Positions 46,039-55,793 of a DNA stretch of 64,000 bases are shown here, piece after piece. Numbering within the stretch: position 1 is the first letter of the stretch; every line of letters starts with the position of its first letter. Position numbers and translations under genes: made by a program. The notes under the pieces were generated by a model. The model did not search any database and was not told the origin of the DNA. It saw only the letters and a program-made list of their open reading frames with translations. The DNA is from Nocardiopsis flavescens (GTDB lineage: Bacteria; Actinomycetota; Actinomycetes; Streptosporangiales; Streptosporangiaceae): NCBI RefSeq assembly GCF_900141985.1, contig NZ_FQZK01000022.1:29280-93279 (forward strand), written 5' to 3'.

Positions 46039-47472
46039 GTGACCCAAGACCTGCGCAACTTCGTCAACGGCGAATACGTGGACACGGCCGACGGAATCCG
46101 CAGCGACCTCGTCGACCCGGCCACCGGCGAGGTGTTCGCCACCGCCCCGGTCTCCACGGCCGAGGACGTCGACGCCGCGTTCCAGGCCGCCCGCGCCGCC
46201 TTCGAGGGAGGGTGGCGCGATCAGACCCCCGCCGAGCGCCAGATCGCCCTCAACAGGTTCGCGGACCGGGTGGAGGAACGCGCCGACGACCTCGTCGCCG
46301 CCGAGGTCCGCAACTGCGGCAAGCCCGTGGGGCTCACCAGGAGCGAGGAGATCGCGCAGGTGCTGGACGCCCTGCGCTTCTTCGCCGGCGCCACGCGCAA
46401 CCTGGAGGGCCGGGCCGCCGGGGAGTACCTGGCCGACCACACCTCCTGGATCCGCCGCGAGCCCCTGGGCGTCGTCGGGCAGATCACCCCGTGGAACTAC
46501 CCGATGGCCATGGCCGCCTGGAAGATCGGCCCCGCCCTGGCCGCGGGCAACAGCATCGTCCTCAAGCCCTCCGACACCACCCCGGTCTCCACCCTGCTGC
46601 TGGCGGAGATCGCCGCCGAGTTCCTCCCGCCGGGCGTGTTCAACGTGGTCGCGGGCGACCGCGACACCGGCCGCGCCCTGGTCGAGCACCCGGTCCCGGG
46701 CCTGATCTCCCTCACCGGCTCCACCCGGGCCGGGTACGAGGTGGCGCGGTCCGGGTCCAAGGACCTCAAGCGCCTGCACCTGGAGCTGGGCGGCAAGGCC
46801 CCGGTCATCGTGTTCGACGACGCCGACATCGAGCGGGCCGCCGCGGGCATCGCCGAGGCCGGGTACTTCAACGCCGGGCAGGACTGCACCGCCGCCACCC
46901 GGGTGCTCGCCGCCCCGGGGATCCACGACGACCTGGCGGCGGCCCTGGCCGAGCAGGCCCGCGGCACCGTCACCGGACCGCCGAGTGACACCGGCGCCGC
47001 GTTCGGACCGGTCAACAACGCGGACCAGCTCGCGCGGGTGAGCGGCTTCCTGGACCGCGCCCCCGACCACGCCGAGGTGCTGGCGGGCGGCTCCCGGGTC
47101 GGGGAGAAGGGCTACTTCTACGCCCCGACCGTCGTCTCGGGCCTGCGCCAGGGCGACGAGCTGGTCACCGACGAGATCTTCGGACCGGTCATCACCGTGC
47201 AGAGGTTCACCGACGAGGACACCGCGGTCGCGTGGGCCAACTCGGTGGAGTACGGGCTGGCCTCCAGCGTGTGGACCAGGGACCACGCCCGGGCGCTGCG
47301 CGTCTCGCGCCGCCTCGACTTCGGGTGCGTGTGGATCAACACCCACATCCCCATCACCGCGGAGATGCCGCACGGCGGCTTCAAGCACTCGGGGTACGGC
47401 AAGGACCTGTCCATGTACTCCTTCGACGAGTACACCCGCGTCAAGCACGTCATGAGCTACATCGGCGAGTGA
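46039..47472 (+). CDS. Aminobutyraldehyde-type aldehyde dehydrogenase
   Basis: A 477-residue NAD-dependent aldehyde dehydrogenase. Catalytic Cys283 is in NAGQDCTAAT and general base Glu249 in LELGGKAPV; the fold markers ITPWNYPMAMAAWK and GFKHSGYGKDLS are also present. It is closest in pattern to gamma-aminobutyraldehyde dehydrogenases (PatD type), which make GABA from the product of putrescine transamination. Start GTG 46039 has GGGAG upstream. It heads an operon with the potADBC-like genes and an FAD oxidase, so it should act in amine degradation. Confidence 0.9.
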   Translation: MTQDLRNFVNGEYVDTADGIRSDLVDPATGEVFATAPVSTAEDVDAAFQAARAAFEGGWRDQTPAERQIALNRFADRVEERADDLVAAEVRNCGKPVGLTRSEEIAQVLDALRFFAGATRNLEGRAAGEYLADHTSWIRREPLGVVGQITPWNYPMAMAAWKIGPALAAGNSIVLKPSDTTPVSTLLLAEIAAEFLPPGVFNVVAGDRDTGRALVEHPVPGLISLTGSTRAGYEVARSGSKDLKRLHLELGGKAPVIVFDDADIERAAAGIAEAGYFNAGQDCTAATRVLAAPGIHDDLAAALAEQARGTVTGPPSDTGAAFGPVNNADQLARVSGFLDRAPDHAEVLAGGSRVGEKGYFYAPTVVSGLRQGDELVTDEIFGPVITVQRFTDEDTAVAWANSVEYGLASSVWTRDHARALRVSRRLDFGCVWINTHIPITAEMPHGGFKHSGYGKDLSMYSFDEYTRVKHVMSYIGE

Positions 47473-47547
47473 CGCCCGGGCCGGTCCGCCCGGGCGGACC
47501 GGCCGCTTCCCGGTACGGATCGAGCGAGCGACAGGACCACCCCCACC

Positions 47548-48720
47548 ATGGCCTCCACCAGCACCACCGCACCGGGGACACCGGCCGCGGACACAGCCGT
47601 CCCGCCAGGGCCCGCGATCAGCCTGGAGGGGGTGTTCAAGTCCTTCCGCTCCGGGTCCGGGACCGTCCACGCCGTCGACGGCGTGGACCTGGGCGTCGAG
47701 CGGGGCGAGTTCTTCTCCCTGCTGGGGCCCTCCGGCTGCGGCAAGACCACCACCATGCGGATGATCGCGGGCTTCGAGGAGCCCACCGCGGGCGTCGTCC
47801 GGCTCAACGGGCGCGACGTCACCGGGGTGCCCGCCAACCGGCGCGACGTCAACATGGTCTTCCAGAGCTACGCGCTGTTCCCGCACATGAGCGTCGCGGA
47901 CAACGTGGCCTTCGGCCTGCGGCGCAGGCGGGTCGCCAAGGACGAGATCAGGCGCCGGGTCGGCGAGATGCTCGAACTGGTCGAGCTGGGGCACCGGGCC
48001 GGGCACCGCCCGTCCCGGCTCTCCGGCGGCCAGCAGCAGCGGGTGGCCCTGGCGCGCGCCCTGGTCAACCGGCCCGCCGCCCTGCTGCTCGACGAGCCCC
48101 TGGGCGCCCTGGACCTCAAGCTCCGCCAGACCATGCAGGTGGAGCTCAAGCGCATCCAGCGCGAGGTCGGCATCACCTTCGTCTACGTCACCCACGACCA
48201 GGGCGAGGCGCTGACCATGTCCGACCGCATCGCGGTGATGAACAACGGCCGGGTCGAGCAGCTGGGCACCCCGGCGCAGGTGTACGAGCGGCCGGCGACC
48301 CGCTTCGTCGCGGACTTCATCGGCACCGGCAACCTCGTCCGGGGCACGGTGCGCGGCGAGTCCGGCGGGGTGTGGCGGGTGGAGGTCGGCGACGGCGCCA
48401 CCGCGCTGCTCGCCGAGCTGCCCGCGGCCCTGGCCTCGCAGGGCTCCGGCGCGGTCGGCTCCGAGGTGGACCTGATCGTGCGCCCGGAGAAGATCCGCCT
48501 CGGCACCGAGGCGCCCGGCGACGGTGTCAGCGCCGTCCCGGGGACCGTGGCCGAGACCGTCTACACCGGCGCGGCCACCCACTACCAGGTGGACATCGGG
48601 GGCGGCGGGACCGTCACGGTCCACCTCCAGAACTCCTCGGACTCCGCCCTGGCCGCCGACCGCGGCGACCGGGTGTGGCTGTCCTGGCCCGCCCGCCACT
48701 CGGCCGCACTGCCCGCCTGA
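47548..48720 (+). CDS. potA: Spermidine/putrescine ABC transporter ATP-binding protein
   Basis: A 390-residue ABC ATPase. Walker A GPSGCGKTTT, Q-loop FQSYALFPHM, signature LSGGQQQRVALARAL, Walker B LLLDEPLGALD and the switch His in YVTHDQ are all present within residues 30-260. The C-terminal 110 residues form a TOBE-type regulatory domain, as in PotA. It energises the permeases encoded downstream. Start ATG 47548, 75 bases after the dehydrogenase stop. Confidence 0.92.
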   Translation: MASTSTTAPGTPAADTAVPPGPAISLEGVFKSFRSGSGTVHAVDGVDLGVERGEFFSLLGPSGCGKTTTMRMIAGFEEPTAGVVRLNGRDVTGVPANRRDVNMVFQSYALFPHMSVADNVAFGLRRRRVAKDEIRRRVGEMLELVELGHRAGHRPSRLSGGQQQRVALARALVNRPAALLLDEPLGALDLKLRQTMQVELKRIQREVGITFVYVTHDQGEALTMSDRIAVMNNGRVEQLGTPAQVYERPATRFVADFIGTGNLVRGTVRGESGGVWRVEVGDGATALLAELPAALASQGSGAVGSEVDLIVRPEKIRLGTEAPGDGVSAVPGTVAETVYTGAATHYQVDIGGGGTVTVHLQNSSDSALAADRGDRVWLSWPARHSAALPA

Positions 48721-48826
48721 GACCGCGGCCGGTCCACGGCCACGAGGGCGCCGGCCGCGACCGGCGCCGCCCACCCCCCGCACCCCGCCCCTCCCCCGGC
48801 GGACCACCGGACACCAAGGAACGACC

Positions 48827-50092
48827 ATGAAGAACCGCTCGCGCGCCGGCCTCGACCCCGCACTCCTGCGCGGCCTCACCCGGGCCCGCCGCGGCCCGCT
48901 GGCGCCGTCCGGCCCGACCCGGCGGCGCACCCTCCAGGCGGGCGGCGCCGCCGCGGCCGCCCTGGCCCTGTCCGCGTGCGGGGTCGGGGGCCAGCAGCGC
49001 GACCCGGCCGCCGACGCGAACTTCTGGGAGGGCAGGGAGCGCACCGGGAGCCTGCGCTGGGCCAACTGGCCGCTGTACATGGACTCCGAGCGCACCCAGA
49101 TCCAGCAGTTCACCGAGTCCACCGGGATCCGGGTGGAGTACAAGGAGGACGTGCAGGAGGCGGCGTCGTTCTTCGGGCAGATCCAGCCCAGGCTCGCCAA
49201 CGAGGACGACCTGGGCTACGACCTGATCGTGCTGCCCAACGGGTTCGAGCTGGCCAAGCTCATCGAGCTCGGCTACCTGGTCCAGCTCGACCACGCGCGG
49301 CTGCCGAACTTCGCGGAGTACGCGGGCGAGATCTACCGGAACAGCGCCTTCGACCCGGGCAACAGGTACACGGTCCCCTACGCGTCGGGCATCACCGGCA
49401 TCGCCTACAACCCGGAGTTCATCGACCGGGAGATCACCAGCATCCAGGACCTGTGGGACCCCGCGTTCGAGGGCAAGGTCGGGATGTTCTCCGACCCGCA
49501 GGAGATCGCCAACTTCGGGCTGCTGGCCACCGGCGCCACCCCGGCCGACTCCACCCCCGAGGACTGGGAGGCGGCGGCGGAGAAGCTGCGCGAGCAGCGC
49601 GACTCCGGCGTCGTGCGCGCCTACTACGACCAGGACTTCATCCAGCCGCTGACCAACGGCGACCTGTGGATCACCATGGCCTGGTCCGGCGACATCTACC
49701 AGCAGAACTCGGAGGAGGGGACGAACCTGGAGTTCGTCATCCCCGAGGAGGGCGCCACGCTGTGGACGGACAACCTCATGATCCCGTACACCACGCAGGC
49801 CCCGGTGGACGCGATCGAGCTGATGGACTTCCTGTACGAGCCGGAGGTCGCCACCGGCCTCACCGAGTACATCTCCTACATCTCCCCGGTGCCGCACGCC
49901 CAGGAGGTCATGCTGGAGTGGGCCGCCGCCGAGGGCGGCGGCGAGCGCGGCGAGGCGCTGGCCGCGATGGCGGAAAGCCCCCTGGTGTTCCCCACCGAGG
50001 CCGACTACCAGAACCTGCACAACTTCGTCGTCCTGCCGACCGGGGAGCAGGAGGGCTTCTCGTCCCTCTTCCAGGCCGTCACGCAGAGCTGA
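48827..50092 (+). CDS. potD: Polyamine ABC transporter substrate-binding lipoprotein
   Basis: A 421-residue extracytoplasmic binding protein. The N-terminus carries a twin-arginine signal (TRRRTLQAGG, residues 31-40) ending in a lipobox (LALSAC, Cys51), so it is probably a Tat-exported lipoprotein. The mature part is a PotD-like class with YDLIVLPNGFELAKLI, TVPYASGITGIAYNPEF and AYYDQDFIQPL. It should bind putrescine or spermidine outside the membrane. Start ATG 48827 with AAGGA upstream. Confidence 0.9.
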   Translation: MKNRSRAGLDPALLRGLTRARRGPLAPSGPTRRRTLQAGGAAAAALALSACGVGGQQRDPAADANFWEGRERTGSLRWANWPLYMDSERTQIQQFTESTGIRVEYKEDVQEAASFFGQIQPRLANEDDLGYDLIVLPNGFELAKLIELGYLVQLDHARLPNFAEYAGEIYRNSAFDPGNRYTVPYASGITGIAYNPEFIDREITSIQDLWDPAFEGKVGMFSDPQEIANFGLLATGATPADSTPEDWEAAAEKLREQRDSGVVRAYYDQDFIQPLTNGDLWITMAWSGDIYQQNSEEGTNLEFVIPEEGATLWTDNLMIPYTTQAPVDAIELMDFLYEPEVATGLTEYISYISPVPHAQEVMLEWAAAEGGGERGEALAAMAESPLVFPTEADYQNLHNFVVLPTGEQEGFSSLFQAVTQS

Positions 50093-50116
50093 CGCCGAGC
50101 GATCCCGAGAGTTCCC

Positions 50117-50974
50117 ATGAGAAACCGCAAGCTGACGCCCTACGTGCTGGTGCTCCCGGCGTGGACCTGGCTGGCGCTGTTCTTCGTGGTCCCCATCGGG
50201 GGGATGCTGTCGCTGTCGCTGACCACGGGCAACGTGATCACCGGCTTCCAGCAGACCTTCGCGGTGGGCAACTACGCGGACGCCGTCGGGACCTACTGGG
50301 AGCAGATCCTGCGCTCCCTCCTCTACGGCGGCTGCGCCACCCTGGTGTGCATCGCCGTCGGCTACCCCGTGGCGTACTGGATCGCCTTCCGGGGAGGCGC
50401 CTACAAGTCCACGTACCTGCTGCTGCTCCTGCTGCCGTTCTTCGTGTCGTTCGTGCTGCGGACGATCTCGTGGCGGTTCTTCCTGTCCGACAACGGGGTG
50501 GTGCTGGGCACCTTCAAGGACCTGGGGCTGCTCCCGGACGGGTTCGCGGTGCTCAACACCGCGCCCGCCGTGGTCCTGGGCCTGGCCTACAACTTCCTGC
50601 CGTTCATGGTGCTGCCGATCTACGCGGTGCTGGAGCGGATGGACCCGCACCTGGTGGAGGCCTCGCACGACCTGTACGCGAACCGGGTGCGGGCGTTCGT
50701 GCACGTGGTCCTGCCGGTGTCGCTGCCGGGCGTGTTCGCGGGCGTGCTGATGACGTTCATCCCGACCAGCGCCGACTACGTCAACGCGTCGGTGCTGGGC
50801 GGCACCCACAACACGATGATCGGCAACGTCATCCAGACCCAGTACCTGGTCAACAACAACTACCCGATCGCCGCGTCGATCACCTTCGTGCTCATGGGGC
50901 TGCTGCTCGTCGGCATCTTCAGCTACGCCAGGGCCCTGGGCACGGAGCGGGTCATGGAGGTGCACACGTCGTGA
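50117..50974 (+). CDS. potB: Polyamine ABC transporter permease, PotB type
   Basis: A 285-residue membrane permease with six hydrophobic helices and the cytoplasmic coupling loop EASHDLYANRVRAFVHVVLP (EAA motif) that contacts the ATPase. It forms the channel with the PotC-type partner. Start ATG 50117 is 24 bases after the potD stop; its TGA overlaps the potC GTG. Confidence 0.92.
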   Translation: MRNRKLTPYVLVLPAWTWLALFFVVPIGGMLSLSLTTGNVITGFQQTFAVGNYADAVGTYWEQILRSLLYGGCATLVCIAVGYPVAYWIAFRGGAYKSTYLLLLLLPFFVSFVLRTISWRFFLSDNGVVLGTFKDLGLLPDGFAVLNTAPAVVLGLAYNFLPFMVLPIYAVLERMDPHLVEASHDLYANRVRAFVHVVLPVSLPGVFAGVLMTFIPTSADYVNASVLGGTHNTMIGNVIQTQYLVNNNYPIAASITFVLMGLLLVGIFSYARALGTERVMEVHTS

Positions 50975-51810
50975 GTGCCGCACTCGACACCGGGGACCGC
51001 GCGCAGGCGGTCCCGGCGCGGCCCCCCGGCCGGGCCCGGCGCCGGACCGACTGGGGCCGCTGGTACACGTGGGCCGTGCTGGCCTGGCTGTTCGCGCCGA
51101 TCGCGTTCATGGTCGTGTTCAGCTTCAACGACCCGGCCGGGCGGCACAACATCACCTGGCAGGGGTTCACCCTCCACTGGTACGCCAACGCCTTCGCCTA
51201 CCCCGACCTCAACGAGGCGATGTTCAACTCGGTGACCATCGCGCTGCTGACGATGGTGGTCGCCGGGGTCCTGGGCACCCTGCTGGGCCTGGCCCTGGGC
51301 CGGTTCGGCTTCCGCGGCAAGCAGCTCACCAACCTGGTGATGTTCGCGGCGATCAGCGCCCCGGAGGTGGTCCTGGGCGCCGCCCTGCTGTCGACGTTCC
51401 TCATGCTCAACGTCACCACCGGGTACTGGACGACGGTCGTCGCGCACGTGATGTTCTGCGTGTCGTTCGTCGCCATCACGGTGCGGGCCCGGGTGATCAC
51501 CCTGGACCCGAGCCTGGAGGAGGCGGCCCGCGACCTGGGCGCCGGGCCGTGGACCACGTTCCGGCTGGTGACGCTGCCGATGCTGTTCCCGGCCGTGATG
51601 GCGGGCGGGCTGCTGGCATTCGCACTGTCCATCGACGACTACATCATCACCACGTTCGTGAGCGGCGACGTGAACACGTTCCCCCTGTGGATCTGGGGCG
51701 CCACGCGTGTCGGGATCCCCCCGCAGGTCAACGTCATGGGCACGCTGTTGTTCGCGGTCGGGCTCACCATGGCCGTCATCAACGTCGTCGCGGCCAGGCG
51801 CCGCGCCTGA
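50971..51810 (+). CDS. potC: Polyamine ABC transporter permease, PotC type
   Basis: A 279-residue permease with six helices and the EAA loop EEAARDLGAGPWTTFRLVTL. The N-terminal 25 residues are a basic, Ala/Pro-rich cytoplasmic extension. Start GTG 50971 overlaps the potB stop (GTGA), so the two permeases are translationally coupled. Confidence 0.92.
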   Translation: MSAALDTGDRAQAVPARPPGRARRRTDWGRWYTWAVLAWLFAPIAFMVVFSFNDPAGRHNITWQGFTLHWYANAFAYPDLNEAMFNSVTIALLTMVVAGVLGTLLGLALGRFGFRGKQLTNLVMFAAISAPEVVLGAALLSTFLMLNVTTGYWTTVVAHVMFCVSFVAITVRARVITLDPSLEEAARDLGAGPWTTFRLVTLPMLFPAVMAGGLLAFALSIDDYIITTFVSGDVNTFPLWIWGATRVGIPPQVNVMGTLLFAVGLTMAVINVVAARRRA

Positions 51811-51868
51811 CACCGGCGCCCCGGGCCGCATCCGAGTCATCTCCCACCGACGGAAGTGTGTGATACCC

Positions 51869-53293
51869 ATGGCCGAACCGGTCGGCGCGGGCGCCTGCGA
51901 GGCGCTGAGGGGCCTGCTGCCCCGGGTCTTCTGGCTCGACCCCGACGTGCCCGGACACGACGTCCCCGAGGCCGCCCCGGCGCTGGCGGGCGACGTGTTC
52001 GCCGACCTGGCCGTGGTCGGCGGCGGGTACAGCGGGCTGTGGACGGCGCTCCTGGCCAAGGAGCGCGACCCCGGCCGGGACGTGGTCCTGGTGGAGGCGC
52101 GCACCGCCGGGTGGGCGGCGTCCGGGCGCAACGGCGGGTTCTGCGCGGCCAGCCTCACCCACGGGTACGACAACGGCGCCGAGCGGTGGCCGGGGGAGGT
52201 CGCGGAGCTGGAGCGCCAGGGGCGCGCCAACCTCGACGCCATCGGCGAGGCGGTGGAGCGGTACGGGATCGACTGCGGGTTCGAGCGCACCGGCGAGCTG
52301 CTGGTGGCCACCGAGCCCTGGCAGGCCGAGGGGTTCGGGGAGTACGCGCGGGCGATGGAGGCGCTGGGGTACCGGGCGCGGGTGTGGGACGCGGAGCGGA
52401 CCCGGGCCGAGGTGTCCTCGCCGACCTACCAGGGCGCGCTGTACGAGCCCGACGGGGTGGCGATGGTGCACCCGGCCAAGCTGGCGTGGGGGCTGCGGGA
52501 GGCGTGCCTGCGGCTGGGGGTGCGGATCTTCGAGAACACCCCCGTGCGGGCGATCCGGTCGGCCCCCGCGGGGCTGCGGCTGGAGTCGCGCGGCGGGTCG
52601 GTGCACGCGCCGCGGGTCGCCTGGGGCACCGGGGCGTTCCCCGGGCCGCTGCGGCGGCTGCGGCACTACCTGGCCCCGGTGTACGACTACGCGCTGGTGA
52701 CCGAGCCGCTGAGCGGGGCGCAGAGGGAGGCGCTGGGGTGGCGGGGGCGCCAGGGGCTCTCGGACGCGGCGAACCTCTTCCACTACTACCGGCTGACGGC
52801 GGACGACCGGATCCTGTGGGGCGGGTACGACGTCGTCCACCACTACGGCGGCGCGGTGCGGCCGGAGTACGACCAGCGGCCCGAGACCTTCCGGCGGCTG
52901 GCCGAGCACTTCTTCACGACGTTCCCGCAGCTGGAGGGCGTGCGCTTCACGCACGGCTGGGGCGGGGTGATCGACACGTGCAGCCGGTTCTCGGCGTTCT
53001 TCGGGACCGGGTACGGGGGCAGGCTGGCCTACGCCGCCGGGTACACGGGGCTGGGCGTGGGGGCGACGCGGTTCGGCGCGCAGGTGATGCTGGACCGGCT
53101 CGACGGGCTGGACACCGAGCGGACCCGGCTGCGGATGGTGCGGGAGAAGCCGCTGCCGTTCCCGCCCGAGCCGGTGCGCTCGGCGGGCATCGGGCTGACC
53201 CTGCGGGCCACCGCCGCCGCGGACCGCAACGGCGGGCGGCGCAACCTGTGGCTGCGGAGCCTGGACGCGCTGGGCATGGGTTTCGACAGCTGA
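51869..53293 (+). CDS. FAD-dependent amine oxidase (PuuB/DAO family)
   Basis: A 474-residue flavoprotein of the D-amino-acid-oxidase family. The dinucleotide-binding loop is AVVGGGYSGLWTALLAKE near residue 48; RNGGFCAASLTHG and the C-terminal GYTGLGVGATRFGAQVM are typical of gamma-glutamylputrescine oxidase-like proteins. It should oxidatively deaminate an imported amine. No glutamyl-polyamine synthetase (PuuA/GlnA3) gene is in the window, so the true substrate may be a free amine or a product made elsewhere. Start ATG 51869. Confidence 0.88.
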   Translation: MAEPVGAGACEALRGLLPRVFWLDPDVPGHDVPEAAPALAGDVFADLAVVGGGYSGLWTALLAKERDPGRDVVLVEARTAGWAASGRNGGFCAASLTHGYDNGAERWPGEVAELERQGRANLDAIGEAVERYGIDCGFERTGELLVATEPWQAEGFGEYARAMEALGYRARVWDAERTRAEVSSPTYQGALYEPDGVAMVHPAKLAWGLREACLRLGVRIFENTPVRAIRSAPAGLRLESRGGSVHAPRVAWGTGAFPGPLRRLRHYLAPVYDYALVTEPLSGAQREALGWRGRQGLSDAANLFHYYRLTADDRILWGGYDVVHHYGGAVRPEYDQRPETFRRLAEHFFTTFPQLEGVRFTHGWGGVIDTCSRFSAFFGTGYGGRLAYAAGYTGLGVGATRFGAQVMLDRLDGLDTERTRLRMVREKPLPFPPEPVRSAGIGLTLRATAAADRNGGRRNLWLRSLDALGMGFDS

Positions 53294-53605
53294 CGTTTCG
53301 CGGCGGTCCGCGCGCCGTGTCGGAAAAGGGTTGCTAGGACCGGGTAAGGGATTGCCCGGGGCGGCGCGGCGAGCGCGCCGCTCCCCCGCGGTGGGCAAGG
53401 ATGGAGCCGGTCACGGGAGGCTCCTCCCGTGTCCTCCCCCGTGGTCCACCGCGTGGCCGCCCACCGGCCCGACACACCAGGCCGCGCGGTGTCGGTCCGC
53501 CCCGGCCCGGGTACGCCCGGGCCGGGGCACCGGCGAGAGGTGCCCACGGACCGGGGCACCGGCGAGAGGTGCCGCACGGGCCTCCCGGGGCGGGGCCGGG
53601 GCCGG
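53294..53605. terminator. Convergent intergenic region with hairpins and a 29-bp tandem repeat
   Basis: It lies between the stops of the FAD oxidase and the spermidine-synthase-like gene. An eight-base perfect stem (53413-53420 with 53423-53430) is followed by two identical 23-base units at 53522-53544 and 53551-53573 (period 29). Each can fold into a GGCACC/GGTGCC hairpin. These probably terminate transcription from both sides. No gene was seen. Confidence 0.55.
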
Positions 53606-55174
53606 TCAGTAGCCGCGCCAGGCGCCCTGGTGGTAGGCGATGATGCGCGGGTGCATGAGCGTGGACGCCGCGACGTCCCCGTCCTCGCGACGGTCCCGCG
53701 GGAACACCTGGGCGGCCTCCAGCAGGGCCGCGTCCAGGAACCGCAGCGGCGGTGCGTCCTGCGGAAGCCGCAGCTCGGGCGCGCCGTCCAGGGACGTCAG
53801 GTAGAAGCCCCAGTTCCCGAACGACGGCACGTCCACGTTGTAGGGCGTCCCGGGCAGGCCCGCCTCCTCCAGGGAGCGGCCCACGCTCCAGTAGGCGTCC
53901 GGGGCGAAGAACGGCGACCCGGCCTGCACCACCATCCGCCCGTCGTCGGCCAGGGAGTGGCGCGCCAGGGAGTAGAACTCCACCGAGTACAGCTTGGAGG
54001 GGCCCACGTCCTGGCCGTCGGGCAGGTCGGCGACGATCACGTCGAAGTCGCCGCGGTTGTCGCGCAGCCACTGGAAGGCGTCGGTGTTGACCACCTCCAC
54101 CCGCGGGTCCTCGAAGGAGTCCCCGTTGAGCCCGGTGATGACCGGCTCGGTGGAGGCCAGCTCGATCACCGCCGGGTCCAGGTCCACCAGCGTCACCGCC
54201 TCCACGTCGTCGTAGGCGAGGATCTCGCGCAGCGCCAGCCCGTCGCCGCCGCCCAGCACCAGGACGTTCTCGTGCGGCCCGGCCATCGCCGGGTGGACCA
54301 GCGACTCGTGGTAGCGGTACTCGTCCAGGGTGGAGAACTGGAGGTCGCCGTTGAGGAACAGCCGCACGTCCCGGCCGTCGATCGAGCGGGTGAGCACGAT
54401 CTCCTGGTAGGCGGTCCGCTCGGCGTGCACGATCGGGTCGCGGTACATGGCCTGGCGGGCGTCCACCTCGAACCGGTCGGCGTACAGGTAGGCCAGGCCC
54501 AGGACGGCGACGATGGCGACGAGGCCGGCGGCGAGCCCCGCGTACGCGCGGCGGGACAGCTCGGCGCGGAACAGCCACAGCACCACGGCCACGCCCACCA
54601 CCGCGTTGAGCGCGCCCACCGCCAGGGCGCCCTTGGGCAGCCCCAGCAGCGGCAGCAGCAGGAACGGGAACGCCAGGCCGCCGATGAGGCCGCCCACGTA
54701 GTCGGCGGCGAAGAGGTCGGCGACCGCCTCCGACGCCTCCTGCCTGCGGATGCGCTGGATGAGCGTCATCAGCAGGGGGATCTCCATGCCGATGAGCACG
54801 CCGATGACGAACGCCAGGAAGACCAGGGCGGGCTGGTAGGCGGAGAACCACGCGAAGGCGCCGTACAGCAGCAGGACCGACAGGCCGCCGACCAGCGACA
54901 GCAGGCCCTCGATGACCGCGAACGACACCGCGGGGCTGCCCTGGAACCGCTTGGACAGCAGCGACCCGATGCCCATGGCGAACACCATCACGGACAGGAC
55001 CACCGACGCCTGGGTAATGGTGTCGCCCAGCAGGTAGCTGCCGATGGCGACCAGGGCCAGTTCGTAGACCAGGCCGCAGGCGGCGCACACGAACACCGCG
55101 GTGAGCACGAGGAACCGGGCCACCCGCGGCGGCACCGGAAGTCGGGCCCGCTGCGGGGCCGGTGACTCGATCAC
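53606..55174 (-). CDS. Membrane-bound spermidine-synthase-like protein
   Basis: A 522-residue protein. Residues 20-235 contain about seven membrane helices. Residues about 245-500 form a spermidine synthase/SAM-methyltransferase-like fold with VLVLGGGDGLALREILAYD, LVDLDPAVIELA and VIVADLPDGQ. In true spermidine synthases the last stretch is an Asp-Ser-x-Asp-Pro motif; here DLPD keeps both acids but not the Ser. Start GTG 55174 lacks a strong ribosome site. It is the last gene of a conserved-looking set with DUF350, a lipoprotein, DUF2617 and DUF4178. Aminopropyl transfer is possible but not certain. Confidence 0.8.
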   Translation of the reverse strand: MIESPAPQRARLPVPPRVARFLVLTAVFVCAACGLVYELALVAIGSYLLGDTITQASVVLSVMVFAMGIGSLLSKRFQGSPAVSFAVIEGLLSLVGGLSVLLLYGAFAWFSAYQPALVFLAFVIGVLIGMEIPLLMTLIQRIRRQEASEAVADLFAADYVGGLIGGLAFPFLLLPLLGLPKGALAVGALNAVVGVAVVLWLFRAELSRRAYAGLAAGLVAIVAVLGLAYLYADRFEVDARQAMYRDPIVHAERTAYQEIVLTRSIDGRDVRLFLNGDLQFSTLDEYRYHESLVHPAMAGPHENVLVLGGGDGLALREILAYDDVEAVTLVDLDPAVIELASTEPVITGLNGDSFEDPRVEVVNTDAFQWLRDNRGDFDVIVADLPDGQDVGPSKLYSVEFYSLARHSLADDGRMVVQAGSPFFAPDAYWSVGRSLEEAGLPGTPYNVDVPSFGNWGFYLTSLDGAPELRLPQDAPPLRFLDAALLEAAQVFPRDRREDGDVAASTLMHPRIIAYHQGAWRGY

Positions 55175-55322
55175 GATGGGGTGCTGCTTTCTGTGCTGTG
55201 GCGGGCCGCGCGGCCCGCCGCCACCGCCGGGCGGTCCAGGGCCGCGGGCCCCCGGTGCGTCGGTGGGCCCGCCGGGAGGGGCTCCGCCGCGCCCGCGGGT
55301 CGCGAGCGCGGCGGAACCGGGG

Positions 55323-55751
55323 TCAGGTGAGGGCCGCGGCCACGACGGCGGCGATCGCCAGGTGGGCGGAGGCGCTCACCCACGTGGCCGGGTGCGGCTC
55401 GGGGTTGCTGATCATGTGGGCGATCTTGGCCGGGATGATCAGGTCGATGAGCAGGAACGACAGGGCCATGACGCCGAGGCCGATCAGCCCGTACACGGCG
55501 GTCGACAGGAGCCCGGCGCCCAGGCCGATCTCCGAGTCGCTGGAGAGGATGGCCGTGGTGACGACGACGGCCGCGCCCAGGGTGTTGGCCGACACCAGGA
55601 TGACCGCGTTGGGGTTGCGCTCCTCCCAGATGAGCTTGTGCAGCTTGCCCGGGGTGAGCAGGTCGATGAGCAGGTAGCCCACCGCGAGGATCACCACGCC
55701 GACCCCGGCGTAGGCGAGGGCCGCGAGGCTGTTGAAGAGGATCTCGTTCAT
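55323..55751 (-). CDS. DUF350 membrane protein
   Basis: A 142-residue protein with four membrane helices built as an internal duplication: LLIDLLTPGKLHKLI in the first half and LLIDLIIPAKIAHMI in the second. This is the DUF350 pattern. Function unknown; family members often sit beside membrane spermidine synthase-like genes, as here. ATG start at 55751. Confidence 0.88.
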   Translation of the reverse strand: MNEILFNSLAALAYAGVGVVILAVGYLLIDLLTPGKLHKLIWEERNPNAVILVSANTLGAAVVVTTAILSSDSEIGLGAGLLSTAVYGLIGLGVMALSFLLIDLIIPAKIAHMISNPEPHPATWVSASAHLAIAAVVAAALT

Positions 55752-55793
55752 GGTCCAGGTCTCGTTAGGGGAAGGGGTGTGTGGTCGGGTGGG

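Noticed and set aside
44392..49200. A 1602-codon minus-strand frame ending in the aminotransferase
   Set aside because: Only the portion starting at GTG 45768 has aminotransferase sequence and a ribosome site; the upstream part is antisense to the dehydrogenase and transporter genes.
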